Part shown: in pieces, positions 46,082 to 53,134 of the stretch
How positions within the stretch are numbered: position 1 is the first letter of the stretch
How the letters are laid out: the number at the start of each line of letters is the position of its first letter
Source: Dysgonamonadaceae bacterium
GTDB taxonomy: Bacteria > Bacteroidota > Bacteroidia > Bacteroidales > Azobacteroidaceae
NCBI GenBank assembly: GCA_031289145.1
Contig: JAITQA010000051.1
Span: 1 to 64,000 of the forward strand
DNA length: 64,000 nt
Reading direction: 5' to 3'
Translations under genes and position numbers: made by a program
The notes under the pieces: generated by a model
What the model was told of the DNA's origin: nothing
What the model saw: only the letters and a program-made list of their open reading frames with translations
Databases searched by the model: none

Positions 46082-46865
46082 CCTTATTTATCAGAAATAA
46101 ACCGCTTAACGGGTCAAAAATGACGCCTTCGCACCGAAAAAAATTTTCTAAACTGCCGTTTTTTTTGAGTTCATCGGGAGCGCCTATTGTAAGGCCTTTT
46201 TCCTTATCTATAAGCCAGAGTTTATCCGCAATTTGCAGCGCCAATTCCAAATCGTGGGTAGAGAGAAAAATAGTTTTTCCGGTCAGGCGGGTCAGGCGGT
46301 GCAAGAGGCGCATAATTTCGACTTTGCTTTGAAAATCGAGGAAAGCGGTAGGTTCATCCAAGAAAATAACCGGAGTCTCCTGAGCTAAAGCTTTGGCAAT
46401 CATCACTTTTTGCCTTTCTCCATCGCTCAAGGTCTGTACCGGTCGGTCTGCTAAATTTTCTATTTTTATCAGCGATAGCGTTGCCTGTACAATGGTTTCA
46501 TCCGACGCATTCAATTTTCCCCAAAAACCGGTGTGAGGACTTCTCCCTAATCCGACTAATTCGGTGACCGACATATCCCGAACGTCCGTTCGCTCCGTCA
46601 GAACGATTCCGATAATCCGGGACAAGGCTTTCCCGGAATAACTATCAATTTTTTGGTTGTGAATAAAAATTTCACCCGATAGTTTCGGTTGAAATCCGGA
46701 CAGCGTGCGCAATAAAGTAGATTTTCCCACACCGTTGGCGCCCAGCAAGCAGGTCAATTCTCCGCTGTGAATCGTTGCGTTGAGATTTTCAGCAACCTGT
46801 TTTACCTGTTTTTTTGTCCGGTAACCAATCGCCAGATTTTTGATTTCAATTGTTTTATTGTTCAT
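46065..46865 (-). CDS. ABC transporter ATP-binding protein (FecE/BtuD type)
   Basis: 266 residues with Walker A GANGVGKST, Q-loop, signature LSDGERQ (Asp in place of the second Gly side of LSGGQ), Walker B VIFLDEPTAFLD and the switch His in LSTHDLELAL. It is closest in layout to ATPases of iron-siderophore, haem or cobalamin importers. No permease or binding-protein gene lies beside it; the coupled downstream partner is the ATP-grasp-like gene. A link to B12 supply for nrdJ is possible but unproven. Confidence 0.85.
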   Translation of the reverse strand: MNNKTIEIKNLAIGYRTKKQVKQVAENLNATIHSGELTCLLGANGVGKSTLLRTLSGFQPKLSGEIFIHNQKIDSYSGKALSRIIGIVLTERTDVRDMSVTELVGLGRSPHTGFWGKLNASDETIVQATLSLIKIENLADRPVQTLSDGERQKVMIAKALAQETPVIFLDEPTAFLDFQSKVEIMRLLHRLTRLTGKTIFLSTHDLELALQIADKLWLIDKEKGLTIGAPDELKKNGSLENFFRCEGVIFDPLSGLFLINKDDSLF

Positions 46866-46889
46866 GCGGAGAAGCCGTAAATAAGACGG

Positions 46890-47444
46890 TTAATAGTCAT
46901 CATCAATGTGATATACGTCTTGCGTGATTGTTTTGAGTTTCTTTTTCCGCTTATCTACAGTCGGGACAGAAGGCTCATCCGGCAGAATACCTGTTTGCAT
47001 CAGGAAAATTACTAATGCAATCGGATTTATCGTAATAGTAGCACCGGGCAGACGGTTTCCTACATTGCTTATCGCCTTGCTGGTTATTTCGGTTGCCTTG
47101 GAATTATAATTTTGCTGATTGGTATACGGCATTGTCAGATAAGGGGAAATTTTCAGTTTCTTCTCTGTCGAGAAACGATTGTTATCAGTTGGAAACAATA
47201 AATCCAATGAATGATTAGAAGTGGTATTGAAAAAGATGTGTTTATTGATAGCAGACATTGCCTCTTTTTTGTAGGAGAGCGTGTCCGGGAAAGAATAGTT
47301 CATCACGTCCGAATAGATATCCGTTTTCAAGGATTCTCTGAGCATGCTTTTGTAGAAATCCGTTTCTTGCGCAAAGAGAATAACGCAAAAATGGAAAAAC
47401 AAAAAAAGAAATGCAACCCGGATATTTCGAATCATTCCTTGCAT
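46890..47444 (-). CDS. Small exported protein of unknown function
   Basis: About 184 residues. A hydrophobic signal RVAFLFLFFHFCVILFAQ near the N-terminus, then a polar region (YKSMLRESLKTDIYSDVM), a short hydrophobic stretch IALVIFLMQTG near residue 150 and a basic then acidic tail (DKRKKKLK ... DDDY). No family recognised. ATG 47444 is preferred to an in-frame TTG at 47459. It lies 24 bp upstream of the ABC ATPase gene and may be part of that unit. Confidence 0.55.
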   Translation of the reverse strand: MQGMIRNIRVAFLFLFFHFCVILFAQETDFYKSMLRESLKTDIYSDVMNYSFPDTLSYKKEAMSAINKHIFFNTTSNHSLDLLFPTDNNRFSTEKKLKISPYLTMPYTNQQNYNSKATEITSKAISNVGNRLPGATITINPIALVIFLMQTGILPDEPSVPTVDKRKKKLKTITQDVYHIDDDY

Positions 47445-47505
47445 AATTATTCTAAACAAGATACAAATAAACAGATTTAAAAATTTTTCGTAAAATATAA
47501 CACGA

Positions 47506-47513
47506 CAAAGTTA
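47506..47513 (-). promoter_or_regulatory. Probable -7 box for the exported protein/ABC unit
   Basis: TAACTTTG on the minus strand, about 60 nt before the ATG at 47444; no -33 box seen. It lies in the divergent region shared with trmB. Confidence 0.4.
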
Positions 47514-47534
47514 GACAATATTTCATACATTGTG

Positions 47535-47542
47535 TATCTTTG
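47535..47542 (+). promoter_or_regulatory. Probable -7 box for trmB
   Basis: TATCTTTG, 23 bp before the GTG at 47566. A TTAG at about 20 bp upstream is a weak -33 candidate. Confidence 0.5.
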
Positions 47543-47565
47543 CAGATTAATAAAAGTTAAAATTT

Positions 47566-48303
47566 GTGGGGAAGAATAAATTACGAAAATTCGAGGATAT
47601 GAGTCTCTATCCGCATGTGTTTCAGTATCCTTTTTCTGTATTAAGAGAAACGGGATTTGAAATGAAAGGAAAATGGAATGCGTCTTTTTTCAAAAATGCA
47701 CATCCTGTCATTTTAGAATTGGGGTGTGGAAAAGGTGAATACACCGTGGAATTAGGAAAACTTTTTCCGGAAAAGAATTTTATAGGAGTGGATATCAAAG
47801 GCGCCAGAATGTGGAGCGGCGCGAAACGCTCCTTAGACGACAAAATGTCGAATGTGGCTTTTTTGCGCACACATATCGAACTGATTGATTCTTTTTTCGC
47901 GCCCGGTGAAGTTTCCGAAATATGGATTACTTTTCCTGACCCGCAGATGAATAAGGTGAACAAACGAATGACTTCCACTCGTTTTATACAGCTTTACCGC
48001 AAGATTTTAAAACCGGACGGCATCATTCATTTGAAGACAGACAGCAATTTCATGTTTACCTATACGCGCGAAATGGTCAAAATCAATCATTTTCCGGTAG
48101 CGATAGCAACCGCTGATTTGTACCATAGCGCTTTGTCCGATGAAATCCTTTCTATTCGAACTTTTTACGAACAGCAATGGTTGGATAGAGGGCTAAATAT
48201 CAAGTATATCCGTTTCGTTTGCGAGCCAAGGGAGCTATACATCGAACCGGAAATTGAAATCGAAAAGGATGCTTACAGAAGCTTCCATAGAGTTAAGAAT
48301 TGA
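47566..48303 (+). CDS. trmB: tRNA (guanine-N7-)-methyltransferase
   Basis: Makes m7G46 in tRNA. 245 residues, class I SAM fold: [16 protein letters not shown] (SAM site), [11 protein letters not shown], and [17 protein letters not shown], the family's substrate-binding signature. The start is GTG at 47566; no ATG gives the normal N-terminus. The next gene follows after about 32 bp. Confidence 0.93.
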   Translation: MGKNKLRKFEDMSLYPHVFQYPFSVLRETGFEMKGKWNASFFKNAHPVILELGCGKGEYTVELGKLFPEKNFIGVDIKGARMWSGAKRSLDDKMSNVAFLRTHIELIDSFFAPGEVSEIWITFPDPQMNKVNKRMTSTRFIQLYRKILKPDGIIHLKTDSNFMFTYTREMVKINHFPVAIATADLYHSALSDEILSIRTFYEQQWLDRGLNIKYIRFVCEPRELYIEPEIEIEKDAYRSFHRVKN

Positions 48304-48335
48304 ATAGGATTGGGCTTAGCCCATTTAAACTAAAA

Positions 48336-49454
48336 ATGATGAATTTATATCCAAAATTAATTGTAGATGCACTTGAAAAAGTGCGGTATCCGGGAACAGG
48401 CAAAAGTATTGTCGAAATGGGGATGATAGCAGACGATATCCGCATTGAAGGCAATCAAGTGCATTTTTCGATGCTTTTTGAAAAACCTAACGACCCTTTT
48501 ATCAAATCGGTAGTCAAAGCCGCCGAAACGGCTATCTTGACTTATGTAGATGAAACTATTGATATAAAGGGAAATATCCTTGTAAAGTCGAAACAGTTGC
48601 AAAAAACAGAAGCGCCCAAACTGTTACCGGGAGTAAGAAATATCATAGCCGTCTTTTCCGGCAAAGGCGGTGTGGGGAAAAGTACGGTATCGGCCAATTT
48701 AGCCGTTTCCTTGGCGCAATTGGGTTATAAAACCGGACTGTTGGATGCCGATGTTTTTGGGCCTTCTATTCCTAAAATGTTTGGCGTGGAAGATGCACAT
48801 CCGTGCTTAGAAAAAGTGGGTGAAAAGGAAATGATTGTTCCGGTAGATAAATATGGTGTAAAAATGCTTTCCATTGGCTTTTTCGTAAATAGAGATGATG
48901 CTTTGGTTTGGCGAGGAACGATGGCCGGCAATGCTTTGAAACAGTTGATTACCGATGCCAATTGGGGTGAACTGGATTATTTTATCATAGACCTGCCTCC
49001 GGGTACAAGCGATATTCATCTTACCATTGTGCAGACACTTGCCGTGACCGGGGCAGTTGTGGTAACTACGCCGCAGGAAGTAGCGCTGGCTGATGCCAGA
49101 AAAGGAATTAATATGTTTATGGGTGAAAAAGTAAACGTACCCGTCTTAGGTTTGATAGAGAATATGGCCTGGTTCACTCCGGCCGAATTGCCCGAAAATA
49201 AGTATTATATTTTCGGGAAAGATGGCGGAAAAAATTTAGCCGAAGCGTTACAGTTGCCTTTATTGGGACAAATACCTATCGTACAAAGCATTTGTGAAGG
49301 AGGTGATGCGGGAAAACCCGTAGCGCTGCTTGAAACAGGCATTACAGCTATGGCTTTTCGCTATTTAGCTGAAAATGTAGTAGACAAGGTGAATTTCCGG
49401 AACGAAAATCTGGATGCCAGCAAAAAAGTGGAAGTAAAGGGTGGCATGCGGTAA
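48336..49454 (+). CDS. apbC: Mrp/NBP35-family Fe-S carrier ATPase
   Basis: 372 residues. An N-terminal DUF59/MIP18-type domain (about 1-90) precedes a deviant Walker A P-loop FSGKGGVGKSTVSANLAVSL, the DLPPGTSDIHLT motif and GLIENMAWF. The family usually has a C-x2-C pair after this, which here is not obvious (ENMAWFTPAELPENKYYIF), so cluster binding may differ. Fe-S cluster assembly or transfer is inferred. ATG 48336 is preferred (a second ATG is at 48339) over a TTG at 48300 that overlaps trmB. Confidence 0.88.
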   Translation: MMNLYPKLIVDALEKVRYPGTGKSIVEMGMIADDIRIEGNQVHFSMLFEKPNDPFIKSVVKAAETAILTYVDETIDIKGNILVKSKQLQKTEAPKLLPGVRNIIAVFSGKGGVGKSTVSANLAVSLAQLGYKTGLLDADVFGPSIPKMFGVEDAHPCLEKVGEKEMIVPVDKYGVKMLSIGFFVNRDDALVWRGTMAGNALKQLITDANWGELDYFIIDLPPGTSDIHLTIVQTLAVTGAVVVTTPQEVALADARKGINMFMGEKVNVPVLGLIENMAWFTPAELPENKYYIFGKDGGKNLAEALQLPLLGQIPIVQSICEGGDAGKPVALLETGITAMAFRYLAENVVDKVNFRNENLDASKKVEVKGGMR

Positions 49455-49455
49455 T

Positions 49456-49488
49456 CTTAGGAGTTGCTATGAAATAGCAACTCCTAAG
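49456..49488. terminator. Perfect bidirectional stem-loop between convergent genes
   Basis: CTTAGGAGTTGCTAT (49456-49470), loop GAA, and its exact reverse complement (49474-49488). The 15-bp perfect stem lies between the stops of the Mrp gene (49454) and the cyclodeaminase gene (49497). There is no long T run, so termination would rest on the stem. Confidence 0.6.
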
Positions 49489-49496
49489 CGCTATTT

Positions 49497-50129
49497 TCAA
49501 CTCATAACGGTTTGTACCCAAGTCAGTAATTTCTGCTCTTTTTCGATTGCTTTTCCCTCTAATGAATTGGCCTCTTTCTGCAAGGTATCCACATATTCCG
49601 TATCATGGAGTGACGTCAGATTGATGCGTACATTGAGTAAAGCGCCTAAAACCGCCGTTCTCGCACACATCATCGCTACACAAGCATCGGTGACGGCATT
49701 CTGATTTCCTGTTTTCGCTACAATACCAATAAAATCCATTAGTTTACAGGCTTTTTGCGCCACTTGCAAAGGCACTTCAGCCGCTATTTTAGTCGCTTCC
49801 TGAATTTTTTGCGTACGCAAGGATTTTTCTTCATCGGTTTCTTTGGGCAGCTTGTAAGCTGAAAAAACAGCATCGTAAGCATCCGAATCAGCATCAATAG
49901 CTGTTGCAAATTCGGTTAAATATGTGTTGAAAACAGCAGCCATCTCCTTCATGCTGTCTTCCACATCGGCGTATTTTTTACGTCCAATGGTAAGATTGGC
50001 AACCATTTGACCCAAGGCTGAACTCAAAGCGCCGCACAAAGCGGATACGCTTCCCCCACCGGGAACAGGGTCATCACCGGCAGTAACTAATAAAAACGCT
50101 TTAATCGGTAATTCGGATAATAGTTTCAT
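49497..50129 (-). CDS. fchA: Formiminotetrahydrofolate cyclodeaminase
   Basis: 210 residues, all-helical FTCD C-terminal-type domain. DDPVPGGGSVSALCGALSSA is the folate-binding glycine loop. It turns 5-formimino-THF into methenyl-THF and ammonia, the step after glutamate formimidoyltransferase. The other genes of the pathway lie about 820 bp away on the same strand beyond a divergent toxin-antitoxin pair. It has its own canonical promoter. Confidence 0.92.
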   Translation of the reverse strand: MKLLSELPIKAFLLVTAGDDPVPGGGSVSALCGALSSALGQMVANLTIGRKKYADVEDSMKEMAAVFNTYLTEFATAIDADSDAYDAVFSAYKLPKETDEEKSLRTQKIQEATKIAAEVPLQVAQKACKLMDFIGIVAKTGNQNAVTDACVAMMCARTAVLGALLNVRINLTSLHDTEYVDTLQKEANSLEGKAIEKEQKLLTWVQTVMS

Positions 50130-50182
50130 TCTTAATAAATTATTAATTGTTTACTGTTAACTTGATTGTTGAAAATCCAAGG

Positions 50183-50214
50183 CAAAAGTAGTTTTTTTTT
50201 GTCGGAAATCCAAA
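50183..50214 (-). promoter_or_regulatory. Promoter of the cyclodeaminase gene
   Basis: Minus-strand TTTG (50211-50214), 20 bp, TACTTTTG (50183-50190). Leader of about 50 nt. It separates this gene's expression from hutU-ftcD-hutI. Confidence 0.75.
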
Positions 50215-50226
50215 TCAAAACGACTC

Positions 50227-50244
50227 ATCAGCACATTGTCACAT
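50227..50244. repeat. Dispersed repeat unit, inverted copy
   Basis: ATCAGCACATTGTCACAT is the exact reverse complement of 53107-53124. The 18-bp match lies just upstream of the toxin-antitoxin promoter. Confidence 0.6.
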
Positions 50245-50282
50245 CAACACATTTATGTATGTATGAAAAGTTCAGTAATTTT

Positions 50283-50313
50283 TTTGCTATTCTAAAAAAA
50301 TTGCTTACTTTTG
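50283..50313 (+). promoter_or_regulatory. Promoter of the PIN toxin-antitoxin pair
   Basis: TTTG (50283-50286), 19 bp, TACTTTTG (50306-50313), about 35 bp before the antitoxin ATG. Confidence 0.75.
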
Positions 50314-50315
50314 AC

Positions 50316-50329
50316 GTGTAAAATTACAC
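50316..50329 (+). promoter_or_regulatory. Possible autoregulatory operator
   Basis: GTGTAA, AA, TTACAC: a 6-bp inverted repeat placed right at the expected transcription start, where antitoxin-toxin complexes usually bind to repress their own operon. Confidence 0.45.
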
Positions 50330-50348
50330 ATCAAACAATAACACAGTC

Positions 50349-50498
50349 ATGGAACAAAAAGAAATAGTTGCCCCCAAAAAAACACTAACGGCAAAAGAAG
50401 AAAAGAAAACGAAAAGATTATCTAAAATTGGTCAGTATTGGTTAGACAGGGGAAATGACAAAGGTAAAATAATCAATATGAGAGCCGTTTTGAAATAA
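50349..50498 (+). CDS. Small putative antitoxin of the PIN toxin
   Basis: 49 residues, very basic: MEQKEIVAPKKTLTAKEEKK at the start and a C-terminal segment with KIGQYWLDRGND. It is too short for most gene finders. It ends 5 bp before the PIN-domain toxin ATG and follows a canonical promoter and a small inverted repeat, which is the standard order of a type II antitoxin. The protein resembles no named DNA-binding fold that I can recognise. Confidence 0.65.
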   Translation: MEQKEIVAPKKTLTAKEEKKTKRLSKIGQYWLDRGNDKGKIINMRAVLK

Positions 50499-50503
50499 TA
50501 CAG

Positions 50504-50920
50504 ATGCGGTATTATTTGGATACAAATATATTGATTTTCATTCTATTAAATGAAAACGATGAAATAGACAAGCATGTTGTTGATATTCTAAACGATTATT
50601 CGAATACATTTTATGTAAGTCCTATTGCTGTCAAAGAATTGCTTCATTTATATAAAACAGGAGATATAAAGGATAATTACTACAAATCTGCGGGTTATTT
50701 ATTGCAAGCAATTGAAAATTACGGAATAGAAATAAAACCATTAAATAAATACCACTTAGCGGCATACGCAAGATTAGGAATATTGAAAGGCCATAAAGAC
50801 CCCAACGACCATGTTATTATTGCCCAGGCAATTACTGATAAAATATCACTTATTTCTTCTGATACTAAATTTAAATCTTATACCGCTCAAGGGCTGCAAT
50901 TCATTTTTAACAAAAGATAA
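50504..50920 (+). CDS. PIN-domain toxin (VapC-like)
   Basis: 138 residues. YYLDTNILIFIL carries the first metal-binding Asp, SPIAVKELLHLY the Glu, HKDPNDHVIIAQAI the Asp pair, and LISSDTKFKSY the last Asp of the PIN ribonuclease site. Such toxins cut tRNA or rRNA. It is paired with the 49-residue protein upstream. The pair is opposite in direction to the histidine-degradation genes on both sides. Confidence 0.85.
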   Translation: MRYYLDTNILIFILLNENDEIDKHVVDILNDYSNTFYVSPIAVKELLHLYKTGDIKDNYYKSAGYLLQAIENYGIEIKPLNKYHLAAYARLGILKGHKDPNDHVIIAQAITDKISLISSDTKFKSYTAQGLQFIFNKR

Positions 50921-50946
50921 ATTTTCTCAATTTATATAGTTTTTCA

Positions 50947-52173
50947 TCAACTCTTTATCGTTCTCTCCACACAATTCATCCCCACATGATAGGGTAGAAA
51001 TTTATACGTCAAATATTCCAGCATAATAATATCTCCCTTTTTCCCGACATCAATACTTCCGATGGAACCGGCTCGTCCCACCGCCGCAGCCGCATTGATA
51101 GTCAGTGCAGTAAGGGCCTCTTCCGGCGACAGTTTCATGTAAATACAAGCCAAGGCAATTGTCAACGGAATAGAAGCCGTAAAGCAACTGCCCGGATTAT
51201 AGTCGGTTGCCAAAGCTACTGCACAACCGGCATCAATCATCTGCCGGCCTTTGGCATAGTCTTCTCTCAACGAAAAAGCCGTGCAGGGCAATAAAGTTGC
51301 AACCGTTTCGCTATTCGCTAAAGCCCGAATGCCATTTTCGGATGCTTGTAACAGATGGTCGGCAGATAATGCACCGACTGCCGCGGCTACTGTTGCGCCT
51401 CCTGTATGCACGATTTCATCGGCATGGATTTTCAGTTGAAATCCCATCTCTTTGGCTGCTAACAAGAAACGATGCGATTCCTCCGTGCTGAAAACGCCTT
51501 TCTCGCAGAAAATATCGCAACATTCCGCTAAATCCTCTTCGCGAATGACCGGCATTACGTCCCGAAGCATAAAGTCGATATAGGCTTTTTCATCGCCTTG
51601 GTATTCAGTCGGTATGGCATGAGCGCCCAAGTAGGTGGTAACAATATCCACCGGGTGTTCGGCATTGAGCGCTTTCAGTACCCGGAGTTGTTTGAGTTCG
51701 GTTGCTTTGTCTAAGCCGTAACCGCTTTTCGCTTCGACCGTAGTGACACCCATTGCCGACATTTTATCCAAACGGACTTTCGCTGCCGATTTTAGGGTAT
51801 CAAACGAGGCTTCCCGTGTGGCGCGAACCGTATTGTAAATGCCTCCGCCCCGGTTCATGATAGACATATAGCTGTCGCCTTTCATGCGCCACGAAAACTC
51901 TTCTTCCCTGTATCCGCCGAAAACGAGATGGGTATGGGAGTCGATAAATCCGGGTAGAACGGCCTTACCGGTCGCGTCGATGATTTCATACGCATCCGGA
52001 TTGTCGACCGGGAAGCTATCCGCAGCATGACCGACATACGTAATAAGCCCGTCGGAAATAACCACCATTCCGTTTTCGATAATGCCCAAATCGGACATTG
52101 ACCGACCATGCTTGGCCGAGAAACCGGAACAGGTGACCAACTGCGTAATATTATTAATGATATAATTGTTCAT
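50947..52173 (-). CDS. hutI: Imidazolonepropionase
   Basis: Third step of histidine breakdown: 4-imidazolone-5-propionate to formimino-glutamate. 408 residues, amidohydrolase fold: metal-binding His pair in SHTHLVFGGYR, and LKIHADEIVHTGG, SADHLLQ and ATDYNPGS with the other metal ligands. ATG 52173 is chosen over a TTG at 52179. It lies 9 bp after the ftcD stop and ends 27 bp from the convergent PIN toxin stop. Confidence 0.95.
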   Translation of the reverse strand: MNNYIINNITQLVTCSGFSAKHGRSMSDLGIIENGMVVISDGLITYVGHAADSFPVDNPDAYEIIDATGKAVLPGFIDSHTHLVFGGYREEEFSWRMKGDSYMSIMNRGGGIYNTVRATREASFDTLKSAAKVRLDKMSAMGVTTVEAKSGYGLDKATELKQLRVLKALNAEHPVDIVTTYLGAHAIPTEYQGDEKAYIDFMLRDVMPVIREEDLAECCDIFCEKGVFSTEESHRFLLAAKEMGFQLKIHADEIVHTGGATVAAAVGALSADHLLQASENGIRALANSETVATLLPCTAFSLREDYAKGRQMIDAGCAVALATDYNPGSCFTASIPLTIALACIYMKLSPEEALTALTINAAAAVGRAGSIGSIDVGKKGDIIMLEYLTYKFLPYHVGMNCVERTIKS

Positions 52174-52182
52174 AAACAAATA

Positions 52183-53079
52183 TCATTCCATTAGATGCGA
52201 TTCCAATATCTGCTTCATGGAAAAATTTTCCAATCCTAAATAATAAGACGCCGTATCTACCACCGCTTGCAAAGGAACCAAGCCGATGAGTTCGCAACCG
52301 GCAATCGTAACGCCGTAGCGTTGGGCTTCGAAACGAATCATTTCAACGGCCTGATAAATAGCCGTTTTGGTAAAATCCGTCAAGTTCATTGAAACCTGCA
52401 CCCGATTTTGTTCTTTCAGTTCTACGCCCATTGCTTTGCAAAACCGCAGACCGCCACCGATGAAACGTACTTTTTTGGCAATTGTATCGGCAATCGCGAA
52501 ATCATGGGTATTCAGGTTCACATTGAAAGCAATCAGCGGCATACGTGCACCTACAGCGACAGCTCCGGCAGTCGGATGCCGTTCACCGGGGCCAAAATCC
52601 GGTTGCCATTCCGGCAATTTCATTTTTTCCGTCAAACCTTCAAATTCACCTTTTCTGACTGCTGCCAAGTTCTGCCGATGCTCCGCCGATGCCGACTTTT
52701 CGTACAGGAAAACCGGAAGCGCGTATTGTTCGGCTATGGCCTGCGCCACGTCTTTCGCCAAAGCGTCGGCCTCTGTGATATCCAATCCTTTGATGGGAAT
52801 GAATGGGATAACATCGACAGCACCCATCCGGGGATGTTGCCCCGTATGCCGGGTCAAGTCGATTTCTTTGACAGCAATTCCTACGGCTTCAATAACCGCT
52901 GTCTTCATGGCTGTCGGCTCTCCGATAGCGGTGATAACCATCCGGTTATGGTCTGTGTCGTTGCTGTAATCCAATAACTTGATATTTTCTTTCGCACGGA
53001 AAGCGTCGACAATCCGTTCTACTTTTTTTAAGTCGCGCCCCTCACTGAAATTCGGGACACATTCGATAATTTTATTCAT
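52183..53079 (-). CDS. ftcD: Glutamate formimidoyltransferase
   Basis: Moves the formimino group of formimino-glutamate to tetrahydrofolate. 298 residues, single-domain form of the FTCD N-terminal half: IIECVPNFSEGRD, ARHTGQHPRMGA-type segment DLTRHTGQHPRMGAVDVIPF with the catalytic His, and GARMPLIAFNVNL. The matching cyclodeaminase is the separate gene at 49497-50129. About 55 bp with a tandem 19-nt repeat separate it from hutU. Confidence 0.95.
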   Translation of the reverse strand: MNKIIECVPNFSEGRDLKKVERIVDAFRAKENIKLLDYSNDTDHNRMVITAIGEPTAMKTAVIEAVGIAVKEIDLTRHTGQHPRMGAVDVIPFIPIKGLDITEADALAKDVAQAIAEQYALPVFLYEKSASAEHRQNLAAVRKGEFEGLTEKMKLPEWQPDFGPGERHPTAGAVAVGARMPLIAFNVNLNTHDFAIADTIAKKVRFIGGGLRFCKAMGVELKEQNRVQVSMNLTDFTKTAIYQAVEMIRFEAQRYGVTIAGCELIGLVPLQAVVDTASYYLGLENFSMKQILESHLME

Positions 53080-53089
53080 AATGTAAATT

Positions 53090-53132
53090 AATGTGCTGAT
53101 ATGCTAATGTGACAATGTGCTGATATGCTAAT
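53090..53132. repeat. Tandem dispersed repeat between hutU and ftcD
   Basis: AATGTGCTGATATGCTAAT occurs at 53090-53108 and 53114-53132 (24-bp period, joined by GTGAC). An inverted 18-nt part of it is found at 50227-50244. Such AATGTGCTAATGTG-type repeats are scattered in Bacteroidetes genomes. Confidence 0.7.
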
Positions 53133-53134
53133 TG

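Noticed and set aside
46065..46865. Firm call of the ABC ATPase as BtuD (B12 import)
   Set aside because: The motif set fits iron, haem and cobalamin importers alike and no permease or binding protein is adjacent.
52367..52977. Plus-strand open frames of about 190-200 codons opposite ftcD
   Set aside because: They are antisense shadows of a clearly conserved enzyme gene, Cys- and Ser-rich with no recognisable domain. The same holds for the 208-codon frame opposite hutU (53162-53788).
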